Of a stretch of 56,586 nt of DNA, positions 32,740-42,553 are shown one piece after another. The translations under genes were made by a program, and so were the position numbers. The stretch is taken from the NCBI GenBank assembly GCA_035499655.1, contig DATJYL010000141.1, forward strand, positions 1 through 56,586. The letters run 5' to 3'. Below the pieces are notes generated by a model, which saw nothing but the letters and a program-made list of their open reading frames with translations, was not told where the DNA came from and searched no databases. This stretch comes from Pirellulales bacterium (GTDB lineage Bacteria; Planctomycetota; Planctomycetia; Pirellulales; JADZDJ01). Each line of letters opens with the position of its first letter. The stretch's first letter is position 1.

Positions 32740-33345
32740 CTACTGACCACGCTGCGCCAGTTCCGCTTCCAGTTCCTTAATCCGTGTTTGTAGTTGTTCG
32801 ATGATGGGCGCTACATCTTTCACCGCCACACGCTTGTGAATATGTTGCGGGCAGTTCATGTCCCAAGCTGTCAGCGTGAACACGATCGCCCGTTCGGGTT
32901 TGCCGGCGCGATATTCTGAATCGGCCAGTTGTGAGAGCAGGGCCTCGTCGTTCTCCACCACTTTGGCCGTGCCCCACAATTTCACGCGCCGGCTATGAGC
33001 GTAATCCATCAAAAAAATAAATGCCTTTGGGTTCTCCGATAAATTGCCCAGCGTAATGTATTGCCGGTTGCCGCCGAAATCGGCAAAGGCCAGCGTGTGC
33101 TCGTCGATCACTTTCAAAAACCCAGGCGAGCCGCCGCGGTATTGAATGTACGGCTGTCCCGCGGCGTTAGCCGTGCCCAGATAGAACATGTCCAGGCCGC
33201 TAATGAACTTCGCCAATTGCGGCGTGACGACCGTCTCCCAGCCGGTATCTTCTTCCATTTCGGCGTAGATGTTCCGCGAGCCTTTTTCAGTTTGTATGGC
33301 TTTCACGGCAGGGGTGAACGCAACATCGCTGGGAATTTCGGCCAT
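32740..33345 (-). CDS. Pyridoxamine 5'-phosphate oxidase-family flavoprotein
   Basis: 201 aa. The start at 33345 is set by GGAG nine bases upstream and the N-terminus MAEIPSDVAFTPAVKAIQ. The split-barrel FMN-binding fold is indicated by MFYLGTANAAGQPYIQYRGG, TLAFADFGGNRQYITLGNLS and HSRRVKLWGTAKVV. The C-terminal 30 residues are a coiled coil (IIEQLQTRIKELEAELAQ). Such proteins often bind FMN, F420 or haem; this one lacks clear PdxH signatures, so it is not assigned to vitamin B6 synthesis. Confidence 0.87.
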   Translation of the reverse strand: MAEIPSDVAFTPAVKAIQTEKGSRNIYAEMEEDTGWETVVTPQLAKFISGLDMFYLGTANAAGQPYIQYRGGSPGFLKVIDEHTLAFADFGGNRQYITLGNLSENPKAFIFLMDYAHSRRVKLWGTAKVVENDEALLSQLADSEYRAGKPERAIVFTLTAWDMNCPQHIHKRVAVKDVAPIIEQLQTRIKELEAELAQRGQ

Positions 33346-34502
33346 GACTGAATTCTCCGTAACCGCAAACCGCTGCAGGCGCAAAACAGATGAACTGAGA
33401 CATAGCATTGTACAGAACCAGGCAATAGACCGCAGAATGGATTTCTGCGAATTCGTTCTGACGGTGCGCGATGTTTGTCAGTGGCCGGCTGTACCATCTG
33501 CCGGCACGCCATCGAATCGCCGGTGCCGGGCCGCCCGCGCCAGCCGTCGGCCGCAACGGCCCACACTCGCATTGCTGCGAAGGGGAAGCGCCTTGTAAAC
33601 TTGCCCATCCCGGCATGGAAGCTTGCCCCTATGAATTTGAAAGTGGCGTGTGATGGCCTCTTGCGTCACGCACGCCTGCCCACCGCGTCCAAACTATCCT
33701 CTTCCGTGAAAAACAGGTCGGAAGTGTATCCCGACATTTTCACTTCGCCCCGAGCGAACGCCGTTTGACGCCGTCAGGCCCCCCATCTGGACCGCCCGAC
33801 GAAAATTTGCATCCTCGATTATTCATAGTTAAATTAATTATCGCCGAGCCCAATGGGAACGCCGCGACGCGAGGCACTCCAGCATTTCCGCTGACCGTGT
33901 TTTACTCACTTGCAGCCGGTCGGCTGGGCTCGGCATGTACGATTGTTTAATCGTCCCTAGTCCGTTGCAAGCAAGGTACCTGGGACACAAACAGGCTGCT
34001 CCAACCTCATCGTTTAGTCGCGAGCAGCAGGCGAGCGCTCTCATCCGGCCGCCGTCCCCATCACAAAGCTGGCGATGGCATCGTCGGCCCACGCGCTCGT
34101 TTGCCCATGCACCGCCGTACAAAGCCGCGACCGTCGCTCGCGCTGCCGGCCAGTCCCTCTTTGCCCGCCCGCCGCCCAACTCATTTAGCCCCGGTCAATG
34201 ACCTGCGGTAAAAAACATCACCACGGCCGCTAATCTCTGCTTTCTCGTCAATTGCAGCCCCCGAGCTTTCCGGCAACCGCCCCAATTTTTCCGTGGAAAT
34301 CGGGCCTCTCCATCCGCTGCAAAAATTCCAGACAAAATCGGCGAAACTCTACTTGATTCAGCGGGAAAAACCGATATACTGTCCACGTGTTCAGTAATCG
34401 GGTAAAATTGCCGATAAACCAAATGGCACTGGCCGGGGCATTTCGCAGGACGCGGCCAGCTTGCACTTTCGGGCTTTCTGCGACATAAAGGATGCACATT
34501 GC
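33346..34502. other. Gene-free 1.16-kb region before recA
   Basis: No ORF here has convincing coding character. It contains scattered repeat relics: AAAGCCGCGACCG...GCGCTGCC (34121-34147, as in glnS), a GTTTAGTCGCGAGCAGCAGGC stretch (34012-34031) resembling 42509-42530, and a small hairpin ACGATT-GTTT-AATCGT (33940-33955). The recA promoter must lie at its right end. I could not identify a LexA-like operator or an ncRNA. Confidence 0.5.
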
Positions 34503-35678
34503 ATGGTTACTGCCGTAAAAACAGACAATGGAAAAGTCGACGCCGGAAAAGGCGACACGGGAAAAGTCGACACCGTAAAGCCGAACAATCGTATGGCCAA
34601 AAAAGAATCAACCGAAAAATCCTCGGAGGGTAAATCCAAGGCGCATAAAGACCCGCTCGCCGAGCATCCCCAATTGAAAAACACCATCGCCCAAATCGAA
34701 AAAACTTTCGGCGAAGGCTCCATCATGCCGCTGGGCTCCACCGAGGCCGCCGCCGGCCGCATCCAGGGCATTCCCACCGGCAGTTTATCGCTCGACCTGG
34801 CCTTGGGAGGCGTCGGCCTTCCCAAGGGACGCATCATCGAAATCTTCGGTCCCGAATCCAGCGGCAAAACCACGCTCGCCTTGCATGCCGTGGCCCGGGC
34901 ACAAAAGGAAGGGGGCATTGCCGCCTTCATCGATGCCGAACATGCCCTCGATCCCACCTGGGCTAAAAAATTGGGCGTCAATTTGGAAACGCTGCTGGTC
35001 AGCCAGCCCGGCAGCGGCGAAGAGGCCATGAACATTACCGAAATGCTCATCAAAAGCAATGCGGTCGATGTGATTGTCATCGATTCGGTCGCCGCCCTGG
35101 TGCCGCAGAAAGAATTGGAAGGCGAAATGGGCGATTCCCATGTCGGTTTGCAAGCCCGGCTCATGAGTCAGGCCATGCGCAAGCTGACCGGTGCCATTTC
35201 CAAAAGCAAAACCTGCGTAATCTTCATCAATCAAATCCGCGAAAAAATTGGCGTCATGTTCGGCAGCCCCGAAACCACGCCGGGCGGTCGGGCACTGAAG
35301 TTTTATTCCTCCTGCCGCATCGACGTCCGGCGGATCGGTCAATTGAAGGACGGCGAGGAAGTCATCGGCCAGCGCGTGCGGGCTAAAGTCGTCAAAAACA
35401 AAGTCGCCCCGCCGTTCCGTGTGGCCGAGTTCGATATGCTCCACGCCAACGGCATCAGTTACGAAGGCGACGTGCTCGATTTGGCGGTGGCGCAAAAACT
35501 GATTGTACGCAGCGGCGCATGGTTCAAATATGGCGAAACGCATTTGGGCCAAGGTCGCGAAAAAGTCCGCCAATACCTGGCCGAGAATCCTAAATTTACG
35601 GAAGAACTGCGCGAAAAAATTCTCGTTGCCGGCATCAACACCGTCGTCGCCAGCGCCGGCAGCGCGGGTGAAGAATAG
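34503..35678 (+). CDS. recA: Recombinase RecA
   Basis: 391 aa. RecA forms filaments on single-stranded DNA for homologous recombination and, in many bacteria, triggers LexA cleavage. Walker A GPESSGKT at 116-123, Walker [11 protein letters not shown], and the L2-region motif [18 protein letters not shown] are intact. The start at 34503 is chosen because AAGGA lies nine bases upstream. It adds a 30-residue hydrophilic extension with a small internal repeat ([15 protein letters not shown]) before MAKKES, which would be the conventional start (34593). A strong terminator follows. Confidence 0.96.
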   Translation: MVTAVKTDNGKVDAGKGDTGKVDTVKPNNRMAKKESTEKSSEGKSKAHKDPLAEHPQLKNTIAQIEKTFGEGSIMPLGSTEAAAGRIQGIPTGSLSLDLALGGVGLPKGRIIEIFGPESSGKTTLALHAVARAQKEGGIAAFIDAEHALDPTWAKKLGVNLETLLVSQPGSGEEAMNITEMLIKSNAVDVIVIDSVAALVPQKELEGEMGDSHVGLQARLMSQAMRKLTGAISKSKTCVIFINQIREKIGVMFGSPETTPGGRALKFYSSCRIDVRRIGQLKDGEEVIGQRVRAKVVKNKVAPPFRVAEFDMLHANGISYEGDVLDLAVAQKLIVRSGAWFKYGETHLGQGREKVRQYLAENPKFTEELREKILVAGINTVVASAGSAGEE

Positions 35679-35707
35679 ACCGGGTGACAAATCTCGTCGT
35701 GGTCGCC

Positions 35708-35739
35708 AGCCCTGGGGTTGCAACCCCAGGGCTTTTTTT
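35708..35739 (+). terminator. Rho-independent terminator of recA
   Basis: Perfect palindrome AGCCCTGGGG-TTGCAA-CCCCAGGGCT (10-bp stem) with a run of seven T, 29 bases after the recA stop. Textbook intrinsic terminator. Confidence 0.95.
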
Positions 35740-35855
35740 GCGCGAGCTGATCGCCCGTATGCTTTTACGCCGCTACTTGCAAGCCGCCAGTCCGCCTAGT
35801 CGCTGTTTCGCTAGCCGGATATGATAATCCGTCTGTTTGCTGTTAATTCTTAGTT

Positions 35856-35883
35856 CTCTCCGTGTCTCTGCGCCTCTGCGGTG
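35856..35883 (-). repeat. Solo copy of the CAGAGACACGGAG repeat
   Basis: CTCTCCGTGTCTCTGCGCCT continuing CTGCGGTG: same family as the arms at 31442-31470/31890-31918 and 32524/32734, in the right-arm orientation. It has no partner nearby and lies 27 bases before alaS. Confidence 0.85.
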
Positions 35884-35910
35884 AAAAATCCGCTTGAATG
35901 ATTTCCTTCC

Positions 35911-38523
35911 ATGAAAACTGACGAAATTCGCGAAAAGTATTTAGCGTTCTTTGAATCGAAAAAATGCATCCGCCGGCCCAGCGACGTCCTCGTGCCGCGG
36001 TGGGATCCGTCCGTGCTGTTCACGCCCGCCGGCATGAATCAGTTCAAAGATCATTTCTTGGGCAAGTGCAAACTGGAATTCACGCGGGCCACCACCTGTC
36101 AAAAATGCCTCCGCACCGGCGACATCGACAACGTGGGCCGCACCGCCTATCACCACACGTTTTTCGAAATGCTCGGCAATTTCAGCTTCGGCGATTATTT
36201 CAAGCCCGAAGCCATAAGTTGGGCCTGGGAATTTTTGACGGCGAAAAAATGGATGGGCATTGCGCCGGAACGGCTGTCGGTTTCCGTCTATTTGGATGAC
36301 GACGAGGCCTACCACATCTGGCACGACGAAATCAAAGTGCCGACCGAGCGAATTCAACGCATGGGCGAGGACGATAACTTCTGGCCCGCCGGCGCCCCCA
36401 GCAAAGGCCCCGACGGCGTTTGTGGACCGTGCAGCGAAATCTTCTTTCACGCGCCCGGCGGCGGCGAAGTGGAAATCTGGAATCTGGTCTTCACCCAGTT
36501 CAACCGCTTGGGAACTCCGCCGAACAATTTGCGGCCGCTCCCCAGCAAAAACATCGACACCGGCATGGGCCTGGAACGCATGGCCGCAGTCATGCAAGGA
36601 GTGGAAACCAATTTTCACATCGACATTTTGCGGCCGCTGGTCGAAGCCGCCGGCGAAGTGTGCAAGCAAAAGTACGATCCGAAAAGCGACAATGGCCGCC
36701 GGCTGCGGCGGATTGCCGACCACGTTCGCGCCTGCGCCTTCGCCATTCACGAGGAAGTCGTGCCCGGGCCCAAAAAGCAGGGCTATGTCATCAAGCGGCT
36801 CCTGCGCCGCGCGGTGCTCGACGGCCATCAAATGGGAGTCCGACAGCCGTTCTTGCATCAATTGGTCGGCACGGTGGCCGACGTTATGAAGCAGCCGTAT
36901 CCGGAATTAAGAACCACCATCGAGCGCGTTTCGAAAATCATTCGCAGCGAGGAAGAAAGTTTCCTCCGCACCATCGACAGCGGTCTGAATCTCATTGACC
37001 GATTGTTCGACTCGATGAAGCGCGATGGCCGCTCGCTGATTACCGGCGCCGAAGCCGCCGATCTCTACACCACTCACGGTTTCCCCCCGGAGTTGTTGGA
37101 GCAAATCGGCGCGGAGCATAATCTGCAGCTCGATTGGGCCGGCTTCAAAACCGCCATGGAGGAGCATGGCCTGGAAAGCGGCGGCGGCAAGGTGGCCGAC
37201 GTCTTCACCCACAGCCCTGTCGACAGTTTAGCAAAGGCCATGGAACCCACCAAGTTTTTGGGTTACGAAACCACCCAGGCTCCAGGCAAAGTGGTGGGCA
37301 TCATTGCCCAAGATCACCTCTGCGAAGTCATGCAAGAAGTTGGCGAGGCCGCGCCGGTCACGGTCGTGCTCGATCAATCGCCGTTCTATGGCGAATCGGG
37401 CGGCCAGGTGGGCGATACGGGGGAAATCGTCGGGCCTCGGCTGCGGTTCGATGTCATCGACTCCCAAAAAGAAAAAGGCTTCGTCCTGCACCGCGGTCAT
37501 TTGCGCGAAGGGGTGTTAAAGCTGGGCCAGACCGTGACGGCCAAAGTGAATACCGAACGGCGCGACGGAATCCGCCGCGCGCACTCCGCCACGCACGTAT
37601 TGCACTACGCCTTGCAAAAATTCTTGGGCAAGCACGCACAGCAGCAGGGCTCCAAGGTCGATGCCGATTGGCTGCGGTTCGATTTCGCCAATCCGGCGGC
37701 GGTCGACCGCGACACGCTGGCGAAAATCGAAGACGAAGTAAACCGGCAAATTCTGGCCGCCGAGCCCGTCAGTTGGAAGCTGCTGCCCATCGCCGAGGCG
37801 CGGCAAGCCGGCGCCATGATGCTGTTCGGCGAAAAATATCCCGATGTCGTGCGGATGGTCAGCATGGGCCAGTTCAGCAAGGAACTGTGCGGCGGTACGC
37901 ACGTCAGCAGCACCGGCCAAATCGGCCTGTTTCGCCTGGCACACGAAGAAAGCGTTTCGGCCGGCACGCGCCGCATTGTCGCCTGGACGGGCCAGGGGGC
38001 CATCAAGCAAGCGCGGGAAGATCAACACGTGCTGGCCGAAGCCGCCGCCGCACTGCGTGTGCCTGTGGCCGAAGTGCCGCACCGTCTGGCGTCGCTGGCC
38101 AAGGAAGTGCGCGATCTGAAAAAGCAATTGGCCGCAGGTCCCAAAGCCGGCGGTGTGACCGCCGAAAAGCTAATTGAAGAGTCCGCCAAAGTCGGCGGCG
38201 CAACCGTCATCGTCGTCGAAACGCCCGGCGTCGATGCCGCCGGCATGCGCGAACTGGTCGATTTGGTCCGCCGCAAAGTCAGTCCCGCCGCCATCCTGCT
38301 GGCCAGTGCCGCCGAAGATAAAGTCACCCTGATCGCCGGGCTGACGCGCGATTTGGTCGACCGCGGCCTCAGTGCCGGAAAATGGATCAACTCGGCCGCC
38401 GAAATCGTGGGCGGCCGGGGCGGCGGCAAGCCCGACATGGCCCAAGCCGGCGGCAAATCGCCCGAGAAACTCCCCGCCGCGCTGCAGGCGGCCCGCCAGC
38501 AAATTGAAGCGCTTTTGAAATAG
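35911..38523 (+). CDS. alaS: Alanyl-tRNA synthetase
   Basis: 870 aa, the usual length. Class II synthetase with N-terminal catalytic domain (MKTDEIREKYLAFFESK, DVLVPRWDPSVLFTPAGMNQ, YHHTFFEMLGNFSFGDYF). The editing domain has HSATHVLHYAL (HxxxH, about 557) and CGGTHVSSTG (CxxxH, about 660). The C-Ala/DHHA1 domain ends GGRGGGKPDMAQAGG. It charges tRNA-Ala and clears Ser/Gly mischarging. Translation seems to lack a strong Shine-Dalgarno site (TTCCTTCC precedes the ATG). Confidence 0.97.
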   Translation: MKTDEIREKYLAFFESKKCIRRPSDVLVPRWDPSVLFTPAGMNQFKDHFLGKCKLEFTRATTCQKCLRTGDIDNVGRTAYHHTFFEMLGNFSFGDYFKPEAISWAWEFLTAKKWMGIAPERLSVSVYLDDDEAYHIWHDEIKVPTERIQRMGEDDNFWPAGAPSKGPDGVCGPCSEIFFHAPGGGEVEIWNLVFTQFNRLGTPPNNLRPLPSKNIDTGMGLERMAAVMQGVETNFHIDILRPLVEAAGEVCKQKYDPKSDNGRRLRRIADHVRACAFAIHEEVVPGPKKQGYVIKRLLRRAVLDGHQMGVRQPFLHQLVGTVADVMKQPYPELRTTIERVSKIIRSEEESFLRTIDSGLNLIDRLFDSMKRDGRSLITGAEAADLYTTHGFPPELLEQIGAEHNLQLDWAGFKTAMEEHGLESGGGKVADVFTHSPVDSLAKAMEPTKFLGYETTQAPGKVVGIIAQDHLCEVMQEVGEAAPVTVVLDQSPFYGESGGQVGDTGEIVGPRLRFDVIDSQKEKGFVLHRGHLREGVLKLGQTVTAKVNTERRDGIRRAHSATHVLHYALQKFLGKHAQQQGSKVDADWLRFDFANPAAVDRDTLAKIEDEVNRQILAAEPVSWKLLPIAEARQAGAMMLFGEKYPDVVRMVSMGQFSKELCGGTHVSSTGQIGLFRLAHEESVSAGTRRIVAWTGQGAIKQAREDQHVLAEAAAALRVPVAEVPHRLASLAKEVRDLKKQLAAGPKAGGVTAEKLIEESAKVGGATVIVVETPGVDAAGMRELVDLVRRKVSPAAILLASAAEDKVTLIAGLTRDLVDRGLSAGKWINSAAEIVGGRGGGKPDMAQAGGKSPEKLPAALQAARQQIEALLK

Positions 38524-38612
38524 CATATAATAGCAGAGGCAATCGTCGCATTCTTGCTTGCCAATTCTGGCAGCCGCGGCGGATTGCTAACTCGTGGATA
38601 AGGAGCCGTGTC

Positions 38613-38864
38613 ATGCCGCACTGGGTTTGGTTCATCATCATCGGGATTGTTGCCGGTTGGTTGGCGGGCCTCATTATGAAAGGGGGCGGTTATGGACTGT
38701 TGGGCGATTTGGTCGTCGGCGTCATCGGCGCGCTACTGGGCGGCTGGCTGTTCGGCCTGCTGAGAATATCCGCCGGCGGCGGCCTCATTGGCGAATTGAT
38801 CGTGGCTCTCGTCGGCGCCATCGTGCTGATCGCCCTGCTGCGGTTACTCAAGCGCGCCGCGTGA
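38613..38864 (+). CDS. GlsB/YeaQ/YmgE-family small membrane protein
   Basis: 83 aa. Three glycine-rich helices: WVWFIIIGIVAGWLAGLIM, LLGDLVVGVIGALLGGWLFG, and LIGELIVALVGAIVLIALL. The order GxxAGWLAG ... GxxGDxxxGxxGAxxGG is the signature of the transglycosylase-associated (YeaQ/GlsB) family, linked to general stress in other bacteria. It follows alaS by 89 bases. Confidence 0.93.
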   Translation: MPHWVWFIIIGIVAGWLAGLIMKGGGYGLLGDLVVGVIGALLGGWLFGLLRISAGGGLIGELIVALVGAIVLIALLRLLKRAA

Positions 38865-38891
38865 AGCTGAGTCTCTGTGGAATAAACCAAA

Positions 38892-39410
38892 TTACAGCTG
38901 CGACTTAATCGCCGCCAGCGCGCTGCCGTAGTCCGGCTCGTCGGTCACTTCTTTAACGACCTGGTCGTAAACGACTTTGCCGTCTTTATCGAGCACGAAC
39001 ACCCCGCGGGCCAAAATTTTCAGTTCGTCAATCAGCACGCCCCAGTTCTTGCCGAAGCTGCGGTCTTGGTAATCGCTGCCCACACGCATGTTCTTAATGC
39101 TTTCGGCCCCGCAAAAGCGGTTCATCGCAAACGGCAAATCCAGGCTGACCGTCACCGCGTTGATCCGATCGCCCAACACCCCAATTTGCTCGTTGAATTT
39201 TTTCGTTTGCAGCGCGCAAACCGGCGTGTCGAGCGAGGGCACAACGCTAATCAGCGTGGGCTTACCCTTCAAATCAGCCGGCTTGATCGTTTTCAGGCCA
39301 CCTTCAAAGTAATGCAAGGTGAAATCAGGCGCTGCTGCGCCCACTTTGACCGCCTCGCCAACCAAGGTAAGTGGATTGCCCTTGAACGTGACTGCTCCGG
39401 AACGTGCCAT
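38892..39410 (-). CDS. tpx: Thiol peroxidase (Tpx)
   Basis: 172 aa. Atypical 2-Cys peroxiredoxin that reduces peroxides using thioredoxin. Peroxidatic cysteine C65 in PSLDTPVCALQTKKF; resolving cysteine C100 in MNRFCGAE; the 35-residue spacing fits Tpx. Other family features are GxxAPDFTL near the N-terminus and DEPDYGSALAAI at the end. Cytoplasmic. It faces the BON/STAS genes across an intergenic gap. Confidence 0.95.
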   Translation of the reverse strand: MARSGAVTFKGNPLTLVGEAVKVGAAAPDFTLHYFEGGLKTIKPADLKGKPTLISVVPSLDTPVCALQTKKFNEQIGVLGDRINAVTVSLDLPFAMNRFCGAESIKNMRVGSDYQDRSFGKNWGVLIDELKILARGVFVLDKDGKVVYDQVVKEVTDEPDYGSALAAIKSQL

Positions 39411-39728
39411 GATGAACCTCGCTTGATGAAAGGGGGTTCCGCCAACAATTGCTAGCTTTTAGCGGAAATGCCACAGGAAATCGAAACGAAAAACCAGGCT
39501 AGCTGGTCAGTATCGCCATTCAACCGCAGCCTGCAAGGGGGCGAGATCGCTGGGAATCGAACTGTAATTACCATGGGAATTTTGCCTGCGGTGGACACTG
39601 CCTGTGCCGATGGTCTGCGATTTGCTGCTGGCCAACTTCATGTTGCAACGCCGTCTTAAATGCTTATGATAATTCTCGGGGAAGTAATCGTTAGGCAAAC
39701 CTCTTTCTGGCGGAAGGGAGGGCTCTAT

Positions 39729-40115
39729 ATGCTCACCGCACAAGCTGTGGCTGGGTGGCACTTCGATGTGGATCGTGGGCCCGATTGGATGTTTGTTCGC
39801 TTGCGGCCCGCGCACGATGGCGGCGCCGAAGAGCTTGCTCTGGCGGCACGAATTTGGTCCATCTTGGAGCAGAGCTTCACGTATCGGTTGGTCCTGGAAC
39901 TCGATCATATCGAGCTCTTGCAAAGTTGCCTGATTGCGCAATTAGTGATGTTGTCAAAGCGCATTCACTCGCACGGCGGCATGCTGCGGTTGTGCGGCCT
40001 CTCGCCGGGTAATCAGCAAGTGCTGCACGTTTGTCGCTTGGAAGGCTGTCTGCCGAATTACGACAACCGGGGCGACGCCGTGATGGGAACGCAACGACCG
40101 TTGCAGCCCAGGTAA
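39729..40115 (+). CDS. STAS-domain protein, probable anti-sigma-factor antagonist-like
   Basis: 128 aa from ATG 39729; GGGAGG lies about seven bases upstream, which rules out the longer frame from 39660. The STAS fold is suggested by FTYRLVLELDHIELLQSCLI, AQLVMLSKRIHSHGGMLRLC and GLSPGNQQVLHVCRLEGCLP. The residue normally phosphorylated in SpoIIAA-type antagonists (Ser in the D-S-S/T motif) would fall at LLQSC. Regulatory role inferred from family. Confidence 0.85.
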   Translation: MLTAQAVAGWHFDVDRGPDWMFVRLRPAHDGGAEELALAARIWSILEQSFTYRLVLELDHIELLQSCLIAQLVMLSKRIHSHGGMLRLCGLSPGNQQVLHVCRLEGCLPNYDNRGDAVMGTQRPLQPR

Positions 40116-40191
40116 TCACTCGGTAAAGAAACGGACAATCCAGCCGCCCTGTTTTCTGGACGGGACGATTGAATCGGCGACCGTTCGTTTT

Positions 40192-40572
40192 TTAGATCCA
40201 GTTCACTTCCAACTGGTTTTCCACGCGGTCGATGCCGTCCAGCCGGAACAACGTTTCCTGGGCCATCTGCTTTTGATACCAGGAACTGACCTGCCCCTTC
40301 AGCGTGACGCGGCCTTCACTGGCCTCAAACCGCAAGTTGCGGGTGTGCAAATGTGGATTTTGCCGTAGCGCGGTGGAAACTCGTTCTTCAAATTGTTCGG
40401 CAAGCTGGTCGGCTTGCAATCGCGCTTCAAGAGAAAGGTCGGCGGACGACATAAAGGCCAGTGCTCGTAGGAAAGGTTTTAAGAGGCGGGGCGGCAGGCG
40501 ACGAAGGCGGTCGCGGGCAACTTCACTGGCGATCGGCCTGCTAAAAAAGCATCGGCCACACTCCGCGACCAT
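40192..40572 (-). CDS. BON-domain protein
   Basis: 126 aa from the first ATG at 40572; a later ATG at 40452 is also possible. Residues about 55-125 form a BON domain: VSTALRQNPHLHTRNLRFEA, GRVTLKGQVSSWYQKQMAQE, DGIDRVENQLEVNW. BON domains bind membranes or phospholipid surfaces and occur in periplasmic proteins such as OsmY. No signal peptide is convincing with either start, so location is unclear. Confidence 0.8.
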   Translation of the reverse strand: MVAECGRCFFSRPIASEVARDRLRRLPPRLLKPFLRALAFMSSADLSLEARLQADQLAEQFEERVSTALRQNPHLHTRNLRFEASEGRVTLKGQVSSWYQKQMAQETLFRLDGIDRVENQLEVNWI

Positions 40573-40737
40573 GTGAAGTTTTAACCTTTGGGAAATCCGC
40601 AATAGTTAGTGAAAAAGGTCCGGCCGTAAGGAATTTTCCGGCCGAGCGGGTGTGCGGCGGAAAGCCGCCTCTACCAAGCAATTCACCCCTGGCGGCAGTC
40701 GGCCAATCAACAGTATTAACCAGCCGTTTCCTGCCGC

Positions 40738-42363
40738 TTATTGCAGCCAGCCGGGCAGCTTACCGGCGGGGGGCAATTGGACCACCGTGGCCGATTTGAT
40801 GTCCGGCGCGGCCCGCACCGCCGCCAACGCCGCGGCCCCGGGTTCGTCATCCAAATTCAACACCCCGGTTGCGGCCCCACCGGCTTCACTGCGGCCTACC
40901 GCCATCTGGGCAATGTTCACATGATGCTGCCCAAAAATCGTGCCCACCCGGCCAATGATGCCAGGCACGTCCGTATGCGTGAAGACCAACAGCACGCCGT
41001 CCAAATATGCTTCCAGGCGATGTTCGTCGATCTGCACCAGTCGCGGCATGTTGCTGCCAAACAGGGTGGCCGCCGCTCGGCGAGTTTCGCCGTCCGTGGT
41101 CACCTGCGCGCTAATCAACGAGTTGAACGCTCCCCGATCTTGCCGCGATTGCTCCACCAATTCAATTCCCCGCTCCCGCAGCAGCACTTCCGAGTTCACA
41201 ATGTTCACGTCTTCGACCAAGGCCGATTCCAGCAATCCGCAGGCGAATGCGGCGCTCAGCAATTTCGTATTCTTCCCCGCTATTTCCCCCCGATAATGAA
41301 GCTCGCACCGCTTGGGGCTCCCGCGCACCAGTTGCGCTAAGAGCCGTCCCAATCGGAATGCAACATCCAAATGGCCCCGCAATGCTTCCAGCGTCTTCGG
41401 ATCAAGTGGGCTCATATTCACCGCGTGGCGAATCGCCCCCGTGGTGAGAAAATCAACCAGTAAGCCGACCCCTTCCACAGCCACTTGGGTTTGCGCTTCT
41501 TCCGTGCTGGCGCCCAAGTGCGGCGTGCACAACACGCCGGGCATTCCAAACAGCGGACTGTCCGTGCACGGTTCGTCGGCGTAAACATCCAGCGCCACGC
41601 CGGCTATGCGGCCCGCTTTCAAACCCTCGGCTAGCGCCGCCTCGTCGTAAATGCCGCCTCGGGCACAATTAATCAGCCGCACCCCGGTCCGCAATAGCGG
41701 CAGCGTTTCCGCATTCACAATGCCTTTGGTTTCCTCAGTCAGCGGCGTGTGAACGGTCAGGTAATCGACACGCGGCAGCAAATCGCGAATGCTGTCGACC
41801 GGTTCCACGCCCATTTCGGCAGCCCGATCTTTATTCAAAAACGGATCGTAGCCCAGCACGCGCATTTCAAATGCTTTGGCCCGCTTCGCCACCGCCTGAC
41901 CGATCCGCCCCAAACCGACAATCCCCAGCGTCTTTTCGGCCAGTTGCGTCCCCATGTATTTATTCCGGTCCCAGCGATGTTCAATCAGGCTTTGATAAGC
42001 CGGGGCCACATTCCGCGACAGCGCCAGCATCAGCGCCCAGGTGTGCTCGGCGGTGCTCAGCGTGTTGCCCGCCGGCGTGTTCATCACCACGATGCCCAAT
42101 CGCGTGGCCGCTTCTTTATCGATGTTGTCGGTTCCCACGCCCGCCCGCACAATCGCCTTCAGCCGATGATTGCCGGCCAGCGCATCGGCCGTAATCTTCA
42201 CCCCGCTGCGGCAAATCGCCCCTTCAAACTGGGCCAGTGTTTCGCGCAAGCCCTCTTCTTTCAGTCCCGTCCGGACTTGATATTCGATCCCTTTCGCTCG
42301 CGCCTCTTCCAACAATTTCAGGCCGTCCGGGCTCAGCGTATCGAGTACGACAATGCGGGGCAT
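40738..42363 (-). CDS. serA: D-3-phosphoglycerate dehydrogenase
   Basis: 541 aa, long form. First step of serine synthesis: 3-phosphoglycerate + NAD to 3-phosphohydroxypyruvate. NAD site GLGRIG at 150-155. Catalytic triad segments: NCARGGIYDEAAL (Arg), DVYADEP (Glu) and CTPHLGAST (His). After about residue 320 there is an intervening domain, then a C-terminal ACT domain (TDVPGIIGRVGTIFGQHHVN, IAQMAVGR) that binds serine in many members for feedback control. Same strand as serC, with 190 bases of repeats between. Confidence 0.97.
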   Translation of the reverse strand: MPRIVVLDTLSPDGLKLLEEARAKGIEYQVRTGLKEEGLRETLAQFEGAICRSGVKITADALAGNHRLKAIVRAGVGTDNIDKEAATRLGIVVMNTPAGNTLSTAEHTWALMLALSRNVAPAYQSLIEHRWDRNKYMGTQLAEKTLGIVGLGRIGQAVAKRAKAFEMRVLGYDPFLNKDRAAEMGVEPVDSIRDLLPRVDYLTVHTPLTEETKGIVNAETLPLLRTGVRLINCARGGIYDEAALAEGLKAGRIAGVALDVYADEPCTDSPLFGMPGVLCTPHLGASTEEAQTQVAVEGVGLLVDFLTTGAIRHAVNMSPLDPKTLEALRGHLDVAFRLGRLLAQLVRGSPKRCELHYRGEIAGKNTKLLSAAFACGLLESALVEDVNIVNSEVLLRERGIELVEQSRQDRGAFNSLISAQVTTDGETRRAAATLFGSNMPRLVQIDEHRLEAYLDGVLLVFTHTDVPGIIGRVGTIFGQHHVNIAQMAVGRSEAGGAATGVLNLDDEPGAAALAAVRAAPDIKSATVVQLPPAGKLPGWLQ

Positions 42364-42425
42364 GGGGAAGTGTCTTGAGGGGTGAGCGTTGTGATGGGCA
42401 AATGATGATGATTACTGCTGGTCAT

Positions 42426-42515
42426 CCATCCGCTTGCGGTTTAGCATGCGATTGTGGTTTTGTTTCCATCCGCTTGCCGCTTAGCCGTTCGTGGTCCATC
42501 CGCTTGCGGTTTAGC
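42426..42515. repeat. Three CCATCCGCTTGCGGTTTAGC repeats between serC and serA
   Basis: Copies at 42426-42445, 42466-42485 (two changes) and 42496-42515; a fourth lies upstream of serC at 43712-43731. Each contains the small palindrome CCGCTTGCGG. The third is extended by CGCGAGCCGTCAGGCGAGC. Confidence 0.85.
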
Positions 42516-42553
42516 CGCGAGCCGTCAGGCGAGCGCGCCGGCCGAAACATGAT

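Noticed and set aside
33838-34179. 113-codon minus-strand ORF upstream of recA
   Set aside because: No motif, contains a dispersed palindrome, and has no ribosome site; considered non-coding.
34461-34502. Start of recA upstream of 34503
   Set aside because: The extra 14 codons would precede the AAGGA ribosome site at 34489-34493, so they should not be translated.
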